A stretch of 64,000 bases of DNA, taken from Pseudomonas costantinii (GTDB lineage: Bacteria; Pseudomonadota; Gammaproteobacteria; Pseudomonadales; Pseudomonadaceae). The DNA lies in the NCBI RefSeq assembly GCF_001870435.1, contig NZ_MDDR01000037.1:186001-250000 (forward strand). The letters run 5' to 3'. This document shows positions 43,608 through 51,596 of the stretch, one piece after another. Positions within the stretch are counted from its first letter, which is position 1. Every line of letters starts with the position of its first letter. Made by a program: the position numbers and the translations under genes. The notes beneath the pieces are model-generated. The model did no database searches and had not been told where the DNA came from. It saw only the letters and a program-made list of their open reading frames with translations.

Positions 43608-44166
43608 ACTGTCCTCTTACGTTCGATAGCAGGTGTATCCTGCTTTCTTTCAAATACGCTTTCATTCCCTTGCCAGTCGATACACCGCCAGCGCCGTCAA
43701 TTCTAACGTCTTGCTCGGTCTGCGCATATTGCTGTTGTGGGAATACGGTCATGCGACTGCTGGTAATAATGGTGTCACGGTTCTTGTCGTCAGTGCGTGC
43801 AACACGTACCGAGTCGATCAGCTCTACCTGGGTGCCGTCCGGGTTGACCTCGCCACGTTTGCTGGTGACGTGCCACGGAAACTCGGTGCCTCGGTACAGG
43901 TTCATGTCCGGGTTCGTCAGCAAGGTGACCTCTGAGGCCTTCAAATGCTCGACCTTGTCGGCGGTCATCTCGTACTGCACCTTGCCATCGGGTAGGAACT
44001 GCACGCTGTAGGCATTGGTCGCGTAATAGTCGATAGCGCCTTCGTCAAGCTGCGCGACAGGCTTGTCCAGGAAGCGCTCCGGGCTGATATTCCAGTAGCC
44101 CACCGCCAGGAACAGCGCGGCGATGACCCCGAATAACAGGAAGTTGCGAATCTTTTTGCTCAGCAT
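43594..44166 (-). CDS. lptC: LPS export system protein LptC
   Basis: The 190-residue bitopic protein has an N-terminal membrane helix (FLLFGVIAALFLAVGYW) and a periplasmic jellyroll (YEMTADKVEHLKASEVTLL) that passes LPS from LptB2FG to LptA. It lies between kdsC and lptA in the canonical order. Confidence 0.95.
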   Translation of the reverse strand: MLSKKIRNFLLFGVIAALFLAVGYWNISPERFLDKPVAQLDEGAIDYYATNAYSVQFLPDGKVQYEMTADKVEHLKASEVTLLTNPDMNLYRGTEFPWHVTSKRGEVNPDGTQVELIDSVRVARTDDKNRDTIITSSRMTVFPQQQYAQTEQDVRIDGAGGVSTGKGMKAYLKESRIHLLSNVRGQYEAR

Positions 44167-44174
44167 AAAACGCT

Positions 44175-44699
44175 CTATAGGTAGGCGGCGTGGGCCGCTT
44201 CAAGACTGCCTTGGGCACGCAGAATCAGCTCGCAGAATTCGCGGGCGGCACCTTCACCGCCGCGGGCGGTGGTGATGCCATGTGCGTGTTCGCGTACAAA
44301 AGCCGCAGCATTCGCGACGGCCATACCCAAGCCCACCCGGCGAATGACCGGCAGGTCAGGCAGATCGTCGCCCAGGTAGGCGACCTGCTCATAGCTTAGG
44401 TTGAGTTGGCCAAGAAGCTCGTCCAGGACCACCAGTTTATCCTCGCGGCCCTGATACAGGTGAGGAATCCCCAGGTTTTGTGCGCGGCGTTCCACAACCG
44501 GTGTTTTTCGACCACTGATAATCGCCGTTTGCACACCCGCTGCCATCAACATTTTGATGCCTTGGCCGTCGAGGGTGTTGAACGTCTTGAATTCGCTGCC
44601 GTCTTCGAGAAAGTAGAGGCGGCCATCGGTCAGCACGCCATCCACGTCGAAGATTGCCAATTTGATGTTTTTGCCGCGTTTCAGCAGGTCGCTGGTCAT
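44175..44699 (-). CDS. kdsC: KDO 8-phosphate phosphatase
   Basis: The 174-residue HAD-family phosphatase has the nucleophile Asp in IFDVDGVLTDGRLYF, Ser/Thr in AIISGRKT and the acidic motif GDDLPDLPVIR. It releases Kdo from Kdo 8-phosphate in lipid A-core synthesis. Its ATG directly abuts the kdsD stop. Confidence 0.97.
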   Translation of the reverse strand: MTSDLLKRGKNIKLAIFDVDGVLTDGRLYFLEDGSEFKTFNTLDGQGIKMLMAAGVQTAIISGRKTPVVERRAQNLGIPHLYQGREDKLVVLDELLGQLNLSYEQVAYLGDDLPDLPVIRRVGLGMAVANAAAFVREHAHGITTARGGEGAAREFCELILRAQGSLEAAHAAYL

Positions 44700-45674
44700 T
44701 TACATCACTCCCGCACGCAGCAAGTCGTGCATGTTCAGGGCGCCGATCGGGCGGTCGTCATTATCGACCACCACCAGTGCGCCGATCTTGTGGTCTTCCA
44801 TGATCTTCAGTGCTTCGGCTGCCAGCATTTCAGGGCGGGCGGTCTTGCCGTGGGGCGTCATCACCGCATCAATGGTTGCGGTGTGGATGTCGATGGTGCG
44901 GTCCAGCGTGCGGCGCAGGTCACCGTCGGTGAATACTCCGGCCAGGCGTCCGTCGGCCTCCAGAATCACCGTCATGCCAAGCCCTTTGCGGGTCATTTCC
45001 ATCAACGCGTCCTTCAACAGCGTACCGCGTTGGACGTGGGGTAGTTCATCGCCGGCATGCATGACGTTTTCCACTTTCAGCAACAAGCGACGGCCCAGGG
45101 CGCCACCTGGGTGGGAAAATGCGAAGTCTTCAGCGGTAAATCCACGGGCTTCCAGCAGCGCCACGGCCAGAGCATCGCCCATAACCAGTGCAGCGGTAGT
45201 GGAGGACGTTGGAGCAAGATTCAGCGGGCAGGCCTCGTGATCCACGTGAACATTCAGGTTGACTTCGGCGGCCTTGGCAAGCGTTGATTCCGGGTTGCCG
45301 GTGACACTGATCATCTTGATGCCCAAGCGCTTGATCAGCGGCAACAGGGTCACGATTTCGTTGGTGGTGCCGGAGTTGGACAGCGCCAGGATGATGTCAT
45401 CCTTGGTGATCATGCCCATGTCGCCGTGGCTGGCTTCGGCCGGATGCACGAAAAACGCAGTGGTTCCGGTGCTTGCCAGGGTGGCGGCGATTTTGTTGCC
45501 GACGTGGCCTGATTTGCCCATGCCGACCACCACAACGCGGCCCTTGCTGGCCAGAATCATCTCGCAGGCGCGTACGAAATCCGCGTCGATGTGGGCCAGT
45601 AAGCCTTCTACGGCTTCAAGCTCGAGTCGGATGGTACGTTGTGCGGATTGAATAAGGTCGCTGGATTGGCTCAT
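44700..45674 (-). CDS. kdsD: D-arabinose 5-phosphate isomerase
   Basis: The 324-residue enzyme converts ribulose 5-phosphate to arabinose 5-phosphate, the first Kdo precursor. An N-terminal SIS domain (VVVVGMGKSGHVGNKIAATLAS, SNSGTTNEIVTLL) is followed by two CBS domains (residues about 205-324). The start MSQSSDLI at 45674 is preferred because the longer frame would begin upstream of the likely -10 (ATTATA on the plus strand, 45709-45714). Confidence 0.96.
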   Translation of the reverse strand: MSQSSDLIQSAQRTIRLELEAVEGLLAHIDADFVRACEMILASKGRVVVVGMGKSGHVGNKIAATLASTGTTAFFVHPAEASHGDMGMITKDDIILALSNSGTTNEIVTLLPLIKRLGIKMISVTGNPESTLAKAAEVNLNVHVDHEACPLNLAPTSSTTAALVMGDALAVALLEARGFTAEDFAFSHPGGALGRRLLLKVENVMHAGDELPHVQRGTLLKDALMEMTRKGLGMTVILEADGRLAGVFTDGDLRRTLDRTIDIHTATIDAVMTPHGKTARPEMLAAEALKIMEDHKIGALVVVDNDDRPIGALNMHDLLRAGVM

Positions 45675-45984
45675 GTCTGAAATCGTATAGCCTGACGAAA
45701 AGTCGGCGATTATAGCGGTAATGATCAATTCCCTCACGTAAGTTCGTCAGGCTTTATTCTGTGGCTACCTGAGATTCATAGTCAGTAACATAGCCGGCAA
45801 CGTTTTTTCCCTGTCCTGAATCTGAACGAGCTCAGTTCCGGCCTTGGGGGCTCTGTACCAGCAGTGATATAGTTCGCCGCCAGTTCGGTCCGCCCAACCC
45901 ATGTGGCTAACTATTGCGCATCCGTTGCAAACGAAATCCGCAAGCATGGTGTCTGAGTGAAAGGCTGCATCCCAAGGAGATTAG
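45675..45984. other. Divergent intergenic region between kdsD and mlaF
   Basis: This 310-base gap holds both promoters. For kdsD a minus-strand TATAAT lies at 45709-45714. For mlaF a TATAGT at 45868-45873 with TTGGGG 18 bases upstream is possible. A 60-codon frame on the minus strand lacks a ribosome site and looks spurious. No repeat or RNA gene was recognised. Confidence 0.45.
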
Positions 45985-46794
45985 ATGAGTGCCGATAACG
46001 CCTACGCGGTCGAGCTGAAGGGACTTACCTTCAAGCGCGGGACGCGCAGCATCTTCAATAACGTCGATATTCGCATTCCCCGCGGCAAGGTCACGGGCAT
46101 CATGGGGCCCTCCGGTTGTGGCAAGACCACCCTGTTGCGCCTGATGGGCATGCAATTGCGCCCCAGCGCCGGCGAAGTGTGGGTCAACGGCCAGAACCTG
46201 CCGACGTTGTCGCGCAGCGATCTGTTCGATGCGCGCAAGCATATGGGTGTGCTGTTCCAGAGCGGCGCCCTGTTCACAGACCTCGATGTTTTCGAAAACG
46301 TGGCATTTCCGCTGCGGGTGCACACCCAGCTGTCCGACGAAATGATTCGTGACATCGTGTTGCTGAAACTGCAGGCCGTGGGCCTTCGTGGTGCCATCGA
46401 CCTGATGCCCGACGAGTTGTCCGGCGGCATGAAGCGCCGTGTTGCCTTGGCGCGAGCTATCGCTCTTGACCCGCAGATCCTCATGTACGACGAGCCCTTC
46501 GTAGGCCAGGACCCGATCGCCATGGGCGTGCTGGTGCGCCTGATCCGTCTGCTCAACGATGCGCTGGGGATCACCAGTATCGTGGTGTCCCACGACCTGG
46601 CCGAAACAGCGAGCATTGCCGACTACCTTTATGTCGTCGGCGATGGTCAGGTTTTGGGTCAGGGCACGCCTGAGGAACTGATGAACGCCGACAACCCGCG
46701 TATTCGTCAATTCATGACCGGCGATCCCGACGGCCCGGTGCCTTTTCATTTTCCGGCAGCGGACTACCGCTCAGATCTTCTGGGGAAGCGCTGA
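45985..46794 (+). CDS. mlaF: Phospholipid-trafficking ABC ATPase MlaF
   Basis: The 269-residue ATPase powers the MlaFEDB complex, which moves phospholipids between inner and outer membranes to keep LPS asymmetry. Walker A is IMGPSGCGKTTLLR, the signature LSGGMKRRVALAR and Walker B ILMYDEPFVGQDP. A strong AAGGAGATTAG site precedes the ATG. It overlaps mlaE by one base. Confidence 0.97.
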   Translation: MSADNAYAVELKGLTFKRGTRSIFNNVDIRIPRGKVTGIMGPSGCGKTTLLRLMGMQLRPSAGEVWVNGQNLPTLSRSDLFDARKHMGVLFQSGALFTDLDVFENVAFPLRVHTQLSDEMIRDIVLLKLQAVGLRGAIDLMPDELSGGMKRRVALARAIALDPQILMYDEPFVGQDPIAMGVLVRLIRLLNDALGITSIVVSHDLAETASIADYLYVVGDGQVLGQGTPEELMNADNPRIRQFMTGDPDGPVPFHFPAADYRSDLLGKR

Positions 46795-47591
46795 TGCGCA
46801 AGACATCTCTCATCGAGAAGGTTCGCCTTTTCGGCCGCTCGGGCATCGACATTGTCGAAGTGCTGGGCCGTTCGACGATTTTCCTGTTCCATGCCTTGTT
46901 AGGTCGCGGCGGCATTGGCGGCGGTTTCGGTCTGTTGATAAAACAGTTGCACTCGGTGGGCGTGATGTCCCTGGTGATTATCGTCGTCTCCGGCGTGTTC
47001 ATCGGCATGGTGCTGGCGTTGCAAGGCTTCAATATCCTTTCCAGCTACGGTTCGGAGCAGGCAGTGGGGCAGATGGTCGCCCTGACGCTGTTGCGTGAAC
47101 TGGGGCCGGTGGTGACCGCGTTGCTGTTCGCCGGGCGTGCCGGCTCTGCGCTGACCGCCGAAATCGGCAACATGAAGTCTACTGAACAGCTGTCCAGCCT
47201 GGAAATGATCGGCGTGGACCCGCTCAAGTACATTGTTGCCCCGCGCCTGTGGGCCGGCTTCATTTCCCTGCCGCTGCTGGCGATGATTTTCAGCGTGGTC
47301 GGCATCTGGGGTGGTTCTTGGGTGGCGGTTGACTGGCTGGGCGTCTATGACGGCTCCTACTGGGCCAACATGCAAAACAGCGTGACGTTCAGCGGTGACG
47401 TGCTCAACGGCATCATAAAGAGCATTGTCTTTGCGTTTGTAGTGACCTGGATTGCCGTATTCCAAGGCTACGACTGTGAGCCCACCTCAGAAGGGATCAG
47501 TCGCGCCACCACCAAGACCGTTGTGTACGCCTCGCTGGCGGTACTGGGCCTTGACTTCATTTTGACCGCCTTGATGTTTGGAGATTTCTGA
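46794..47591 (+). CDS. mlaE: Phospholipid-trafficking permease MlaE
   Basis: The 265-residue membrane protein has the MlaE/permease fold with about five helices; LALQGFNILSSYGSEQAVGQM, LLRELGPVVTALLFAGRAGSA and FQGYDCEPTSEGISRATT are family hallmarks. It partners MlaF and is coupled to mlaD at a shared base. Confidence 0.97.
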   Translation: MRKTSLIEKVRLFGRSGIDIVEVLGRSTIFLFHALLGRGGIGGGFGLLIKQLHSVGVMSLVIIVVSGVFIGMVLALQGFNILSSYGSEQAVGQMVALTLLRELGPVVTALLFAGRAGSALTAEIGNMKSTEQLSSLEMIGVDPLKYIVAPRLWAGFISLPLLAMIFSVVGIWGGSWVAVDWLGVYDGSYWANMQNSVTFSGDVLNGIIKSIVFAFVVTWIAVFQGYDCEPTSEGISRATTKTVVYASLAVLGLDFILTALMFGDF

Positions 47592-48058
47592 TGCAAAACC
47601 GCACTGTGGAAATCGGTGTCGGCCTTTTCTTGCTGGCTGGCATCCTGGCTTTACTGTTGCTGGCCCTGCGAGTCAGTGGCCTTTCGGCCAGCCCTACGGC
47701 CGATACTTATAAACTTTACGCGTACTTCGACAATATCGCCGGTTTGACTGTCAGAGCTAAAGTGACCATGGCCGGTGTCACCATCGGCAAGGTCACGGCA
47801 ATCGATCTGGATCGCGACAGCTTCACGGGCCGAGTGACGATGCAGGTGAACAAGAAGGTAGATAATCTGCCGACTGACTCCACTGCATCTATCCTCACTG
47901 CGGGTCTGCTGGGCGAGAAGTACATCGGTGTCAGCGTGGGTGGGGAAACAACCCTGCTCAAGGAAGGTTCGACCATCCACGACACACAGTCGTCGCTGGT
48001 GCTTGAAGACCTGATCGGTAAATTCCTGCTCAACACGGTCAATAAAGACGCTAAATGA
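47591..48058 (+). CDS. mlaD: MCE-domain phospholipid carrier MlaD
   Basis: The 155-residue protein has an N-terminal membrane helix (VGLFLLAGILALLLLALRV) and one MCE domain (YFDNIAGLTVRAKVTMAGV, AGLLGEKYIGVSVGG) that forms a hexameric ring through which lipid passes. It links MlaE to MlaC in the periplasm. Confidence 0.97.
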   Translation: MQNRTVEIGVGLFLLAGILALLLLALRVSGLSASPTADTYKLYAYFDNIAGLTVRAKVTMAGVTIGKVTAIDLDRDSFTGRVTMQVNKKVDNLPTDSTASILTAGLLGEKYIGVSVGGETTLLKEGSTIHDTQSSLVLEDLIGKFLLNTVNKDAK

Positions 48059-48069
48059 GGAATCTGTTC

Positions 48070-48720
48070 ATGATCTCTACCTTGCGACGTGGCCTGCTGG
48101 TACTGCTTGCAGCGCTGCCGCTGATGGCCAACGCGGCAGGTTCTGCGCACGATCTGGTGCAGGACACGACTACCAAGATGTTGGCTGACCTGACTGCCAA
48201 CAAAGCACAGTACAAGCAGGACCCGACCAAGTTTTACGATGCACTGAACACAATTGTTGGTCCGGTGGTCGATGCTGAAGGCATTTCCCGCAGCATCATG
48301 ACGGTCAAGTATTCGCGCAACGCTACGCCTGCGCAGATGCAGACATTCCAGGAAAACTTCAAGAAGGGCCTGTTCCAGTTCTACGGCAACGCCCTGCTGG
48401 AGTACAACAACCAGGGTATTACCGTCGACCCTGCCAAGGATGAGTCGGGCGACCGCACCAGCATTGGCATGACCGTCAAAGGCAACAACGGCGCCGTCTA
48501 TCCTGTGCAGTACACGCTGGAGAAGGTCAACGGTGAGTGGAAGCTGCGCAACGTAATCATCAACGGCATTAACATCGGCAAGCTGTTCCGTGATCAGTTC
48601 GCCGACGCCATGCAGCGCAATGGCAATGACCTGGACAAGACCATCAATGGTTGGGCCGGTGAAGTCGCCAAGGCCAAAGAAGAAACCGACAAACAAGCTG
48701 CCGGGAAGCCCGCACAATGA
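48070..48720 (+). CDS. mlaC: Periplasmic phospholipid-binding protein MlaC
   Basis: The roughly 216-residue protein has a Sec signal (RRGLLVLLAALPLMANAA) and the MlaC fold (FYDALNTIVGPVVDAEGIS, YTLEKVNGEWKLRNVIING). It shuttles phospholipid between MlaA and MlaFEDB. The ATG at 48070 has a GAGG site ten bases upstream; an earlier ATG at 48055 overlapping the mlaD stop lacks one. Confidence 0.95.
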   Translation: MISTLRRGLLVLLAALPLMANAAGSAHDLVQDTTTKMLADLTANKAQYKQDPTKFYDALNTIVGPVVDAEGISRSIMTVKYSRNATPAQMQTFQENFKKGLFQFYGNALLEYNNQGITVDPAKDESGDRTSIGMTVKGNNGAVYPVQYTLEKVNGEWKLRNVIINGINIGKLFRDQFADAMQRNGNDLDKTINGWAGEVAKAKEETDKQAAGKPAQ

Positions 48721-49022
48721 CCGAGTCGGCTGTTCGTCTCGGTAATGCCGGCGAGCTGTTCCTCAGCGGTGTGCTGGATTATCGCTCGGGGCCTGAGCTG
48801 CGCAAGCAGGGCCAGGCGCTGATCAAGACCAGTACTGCGCCTGCGCTGGTGCTGGATTGTTCGGCGGTGACCAAGTCCAGCAGTGTCGGCCTGTCGTTGC
48901 TGTTGTGCTTCATCCGTGACGCCGAAGCGGCGAAGAAACCGGTCAGCATCCGTGCATTGCCTGAAGACATGCGTGAAATTGCTGAGGTTTCTGGTCTGAC
49001 CGAGCTGTTGGCGCATCCTTAA
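48717..49022 (+). CDS. mlaB: MlaB, STAS-domain subunit of the Mla transporter
   Basis: The 101-residue STAS protein binds MlaF and stabilises the complex. The central SAVTKSSSVGLSLLLCFIRDA matches the STAS helix with its conserved serines. It overlaps mlaC by four bases (ATGA) and is followed by a terminator-like hairpin. Confidence 0.93.
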   Translation: MTESAVRLGNAGELFLSGVLDYRSGPELRKQGQALIKTSTAPALVLDCSAVTKSSSVGLSLLLCFIRDAEAAKKPVSIRALPEDMREIAEVSGLTELLAHP

Positions 49023-49037
49023 TACACATTTTCAAGG

Positions 49038-49090
49038 AAGCCCCCCGTCAGAGTCCTGCTATGCGGGGTTCGCAGGCGCGGGGCTTTTTT
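49038..49090 (+). terminator. Probable terminator after mlaB
   Basis: AAGCCCC pairs with GGGGCTT across an inner CCTGC/GCAGG stem and is followed by a T-run at 49085-49090. The outer stem is short, but the position 15 bases after mlaB supports termination of the mla operon. Confidence 0.6.
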
Positions 49091-49136
49091 GTATGATGTG
49101 CGACCCGTGCGCACTGGGCGCCGATAGAGGTTGAGC

Positions 49137-49376
49137 ATGCAGGCCCTAGAAGTTAAAAGCTTCCTTGAAGGAAAGCTGCCGGAAACGAACGTAGAAGTTG
49201 AAGGCGAAGGCTGCAACTTCCAGCTGAATGTGATTAGCGATGAACTGGCGGCATTGAGCCCGGTCAAGCGTCAACAGCAGATCTATGCCCATTTGAACCC
49301 GTGGATCACCGATGGCAGCATCCACGCGGTCACTATGAAATTTTTCAGCCGCGCGGCCTGGGCCGAGCGCACCTGA
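49137..49376 (+). CDS. ibaG: BolA-family protein IbaG
   Basis: The 79-residue protein has the BolA fold (LEVKSFLEGKLPETNVEV, SPVKRQQQIYAHLNPWI, GSIHAVTMKFFSRAAW). IbaG responds to acid and binds monothiol glutaredoxin Fe-S clusters in enterobacteria. The ATG at 49137 is supported by a GAGG site. murA begins 23 bases after its stop, the usual arrangement. Confidence 0.95.
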   Translation: MQALEVKSFLEGKLPETNVEVEGEGCNFQLNVISDELAALSPVKRQQQIYAHLNPWITDGSIHAVTMKFFSRAAWAERT

Positions 49377-49399
49377 GCCCCCAAGGCGTCGAGATTCTT

Positions 49400-50665
49400 A
49401 TGGATAAATTGATTATTACCGGTGGTGCCCGCCTAGATGGCGAGATTCGTATTTCCGGTGCGAAAAACTCCGCCCTGCCGATCCTGGCAGCGACCCTGCT
49501 GTGCGATGGCCCGGTGACTGTGGCCAACCTGCCGCACCTGCACGACATCACTACCATGATCGAGCTGTTCGGTCGCATGGGTATTGAGCCGGTGATCGAC
49601 GAGAAACTGTCGGTTGAAATCGACCCACGTACCATCAAGACCCTGATTGCTCCGTACGAACTGGTGAAAACCATGCGTGCGTCGATCCTGGTGCTGGGCC
49701 CGATGGTTGCCCGTTTCGGCGAAGCCGAAGTGGCTCTGCCTGGCGGTTGCGCCATTGGTTCGCGTCCGGTCGACTTGCACATCCGTGGCTTGGAAGCCAT
49801 GGGCGCGACCATCGACGTCGAAGGTGGTTACATCAAGGCCAAGGCGCCGGAAGGCGGCTTGCGTGGTGCGCACTTCTTCTTTGATACCGTAAGCGTGACC
49901 GGTACCGAGAACATCATGATGGCGGCTGCACTGGCCAACGGTCGCAGTGTCCTGCAAAACGCGGCACGCGAACCAGAAGTGGTCGATCTGGCCAACTTCC
50001 TGATCGCCATGGGTGCCAACATCACCGGCGCCGGTACTGACACCATCACCATTGAAGGTGTTAAGCGCCTGCATTCGGCCACCTATAAAGTGATGCCGGA
50101 CCGTATCGAGACCGGCACCTACCTGGTTGCTGCTGCCGTCACCGGTGGCCGCGTCAAGGTCAAGGATACCGATCCGACTATCCTTGAAGCCGTTCTGGAA
50201 AAACTCAAGGAAGCCGGTGCTGAAATTACCACCGGTGACGACTGGATCGAGCTGAACATGCACGGTAAACGGCCAAAAGCCGTCAACTTGCGTACGGCTC
50301 CGTACCCAGCGTTCCCGACCGACATGCAAGCGCAGTTCATCTCCCTGAACGCAATTGCCGAAGGCACCGGTGCGGTGATCGAGACCATCTTCGAAAACCG
50401 CTTCATGCACGTGTATGAACTGCACCGCATGGGCGCCAAGATCCAGGTCGAAGGCAACACTGCCATCGTCACCGGCATCGACAAGCTCAAGGGCGCGCCA
50501 GTGATGGCCACCGACCTGCGTGCCTCGGCCAGCCTGGTCATTTCGGCGCTGTGCGCTGAAGGCGACACCTTGATCGATCGCATCTACCACATCGACCGTG
50601 GTTACGAGTGCATCGAAGAAAAACTGCAGATGCTTGGCGCGAAAATTCGCCGCGTACCGGGCTAG
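49400..50665 (+). CDS. murA: UDP-N-acetylglucosamine 1-carboxyvinyltransferase
   Basis: The 421-residue enzyme transfers enolpyruvate from PEP to UDP-GlcNAc, the first committed step of peptidoglycan synthesis and the fosfomycin target. Features are GGARLDGEIRISGAKNSALP at the start (Lys and Asn of the active site) and the catalytic-loop Cys in LPGGCAIGSRPVDLH. TDLRASASLVISAL lies near the C-terminus. The catalytic Cys means fosfomycin sensitivity at the target level is expected. Confidence 0.98.
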   Translation: MDKLIITGGARLDGEIRISGAKNSALPILAATLLCDGPVTVANLPHLHDITTMIELFGRMGIEPVIDEKLSVEIDPRTIKTLIAPYELVKTMRASILVLGPMVARFGEAEVALPGGCAIGSRPVDLHIRGLEAMGATIDVEGGYIKAKAPEGGLRGAHFFFDTVSVTGTENIMMAAALANGRSVLQNAAREPEVVDLANFLIAMGANITGAGTDTITIEGVKRLHSATYKVMPDRIETGTYLVAAAVTGGRVKVKDTDPTILEAVLEKLKEAGAEITTGDDWIELNMHGKRPKAVNLRTAPYPAFPTDMQAQFISLNAIAEGTGAVIETIFENRFMHVYELHRMGAKIQVEGNTAIVTGIDKLKGAPVMATDLRASASLVISALCAEGDTLIDRIYHIDRGYECIEEKLQMLGAKIRRVPG

Positions 50666-50697
50666 TCCCCGCTGCATGGGCGCAGGGAAGCGCCCGC

Positions 50698-50773
50698 CCG
50701 GGGTGTGCACGTGCATTGGTGCTTGCACACCCCGGCTGAATTTGTTTCAAATCGAGGCTGTAATGGCCTCGAT
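50698..50773 (+). repeat. Two consecutive perfect hairpins between murA and hisG
   Basis: CCGGGGTGTGCA (50698-50709) and TGCACACCCCGG (50724-50735) form a 12-bp stem with a 14-base loop. ATCGAGGC (50751-50758) and GCCTCGAT (50766-50773) form a second, 8-bp stem. Neither is followed by a T-run. They fill much of the 168-base gap ahead of hisG; a leader role or REP-like origin is possible. Confidence 0.65.
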
Positions 50774-50833
50774 CTGTGTCTGGCGCCGTTTGCGACCGGA
50801 CAGCAATAGCCTGATGAAGGACTGACGTTTCCC

Positions 50834-51469
50834 ATGTTGACCATCGCACTGTCCAAGGGCCGCATCCTTGACGACACTTTGCCGCTTCTGGCTGAAGCGG
50901 GCATCGTGCCGACCGAGAATCCGGACAAGAGCCGCAAGCTGATCATCCCCACGACCCAGGACGACGTCCGCCTGTTGATCGTACGGGCTACCGACGTGCC
51001 GACCTACGTTGAACATGGCGCTGCAGACCTCGGTGTCGCCGGTAAAGACGTGCTGATGGAATACGGTGGTCAGGGTTTGTACGAACCGTTGGACCTGCGT
51101 ATTGCCCTGTGCAAGCTGATGACTGCCGGCCGTGTGGGTGATGTCGAGCCCAAAGGCCGCCTGCGAGTTGCCACCAAGTTCGTCAACGTCGCCAAGCGCT
51201 ACTACGCCGAACAAGGCCGTCAGGTCGACATCATCAAGCTCTACGGCTCGATGGAGTTGGCGCCGCTGATCGGCCTGGCCGACAAGATCATCGACGTGGT
51301 CGACACTGGCAACACCTTGCGTGCCAATGGCCTCGAGCCTCAGGATTTCATTGCTGACATCAGCTCCCGCCTGATCGTCAACAAAGCTTCGATGAAGATG
51401 CAGCACGCCCGTATCCAGGCGTTGATCGACACCCTGCGCAAGGCAGTGGAGTCGCGACACCGCGGTTGA
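50834..51469 (+). CDS. hisG: ATP phosphoribosyltransferase, short form
   Basis: The 211-residue enzyme condenses ATP and PRPP in the first step of histidine synthesis. LTIALSKGRILDDTLPLL at the start and VDIIKLYGSMELAPLIGLAD are diagnostic. The regulatory C-terminal domain of long HisG is missing, so it must work with the HisZ regulatory subunit, which is not in this window. Confidence 0.97.
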   Translation: MLTIALSKGRILDDTLPLLAEAGIVPTENPDKSRKLIIPTTQDDVRLLIVRATDVPTYVEHGAADLGVAGKDVLMEYGGQGLYEPLDLRIALCKLMTAGRVGDVEPKGRLRVATKFVNVAKRYYAEQGRQVDIIKLYGSMELAPLIGLADKIIDVVDTGNTLRANGLEPQDFIADISSRLIVNKASMKMQHARIQALIDTLRKAVESRHRG

Positions 51470-51505
51470 CCTACCTGCGCGGCCCTAGGTCGCGCCCGTC
51501 TATCC

Positions 51506-51589
51506 GCCTCATAGCCAGAATTCTCAGGTGCCCAAGCGGATCGACTGCTAACTTTCGGCGCCTGAGCATTTTTGCCAATCCTATGAGGC
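51506..51589 (+). promoter_or_regulatory. Nested inverted repeats in the hisG-hisD gap (possible leader switch)
   Basis: An outer pair GCCTCATAG (51506-51514)/CTATGAGGC (51581-51589) encloses an inner pair CTCAGGTGCC (51523-51532)/GGCGCCTGAG (51557-51566), the latter followed by CATTTTTG. The inner stem resembles an intrinsic terminator; the outer right arm contains the GAGG that serves as the hisD ribosome site. The arrangement suggests attenuation or sequestration, which is unproven. Confidence 0.5.
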
Positions 51590-51596
51590 CCTCGCT

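Noticed and set aside
45765..45947. A 60-codon minus-strand frame between kdsD and mlaF
   Set aside because: No ribosome site; lies in a divergent promoter region.
51470..51596. A classical histidine attenuator before hisD
   Set aside because: No run of His codons in a leader ORF was found, so only structural regulation is proposed.
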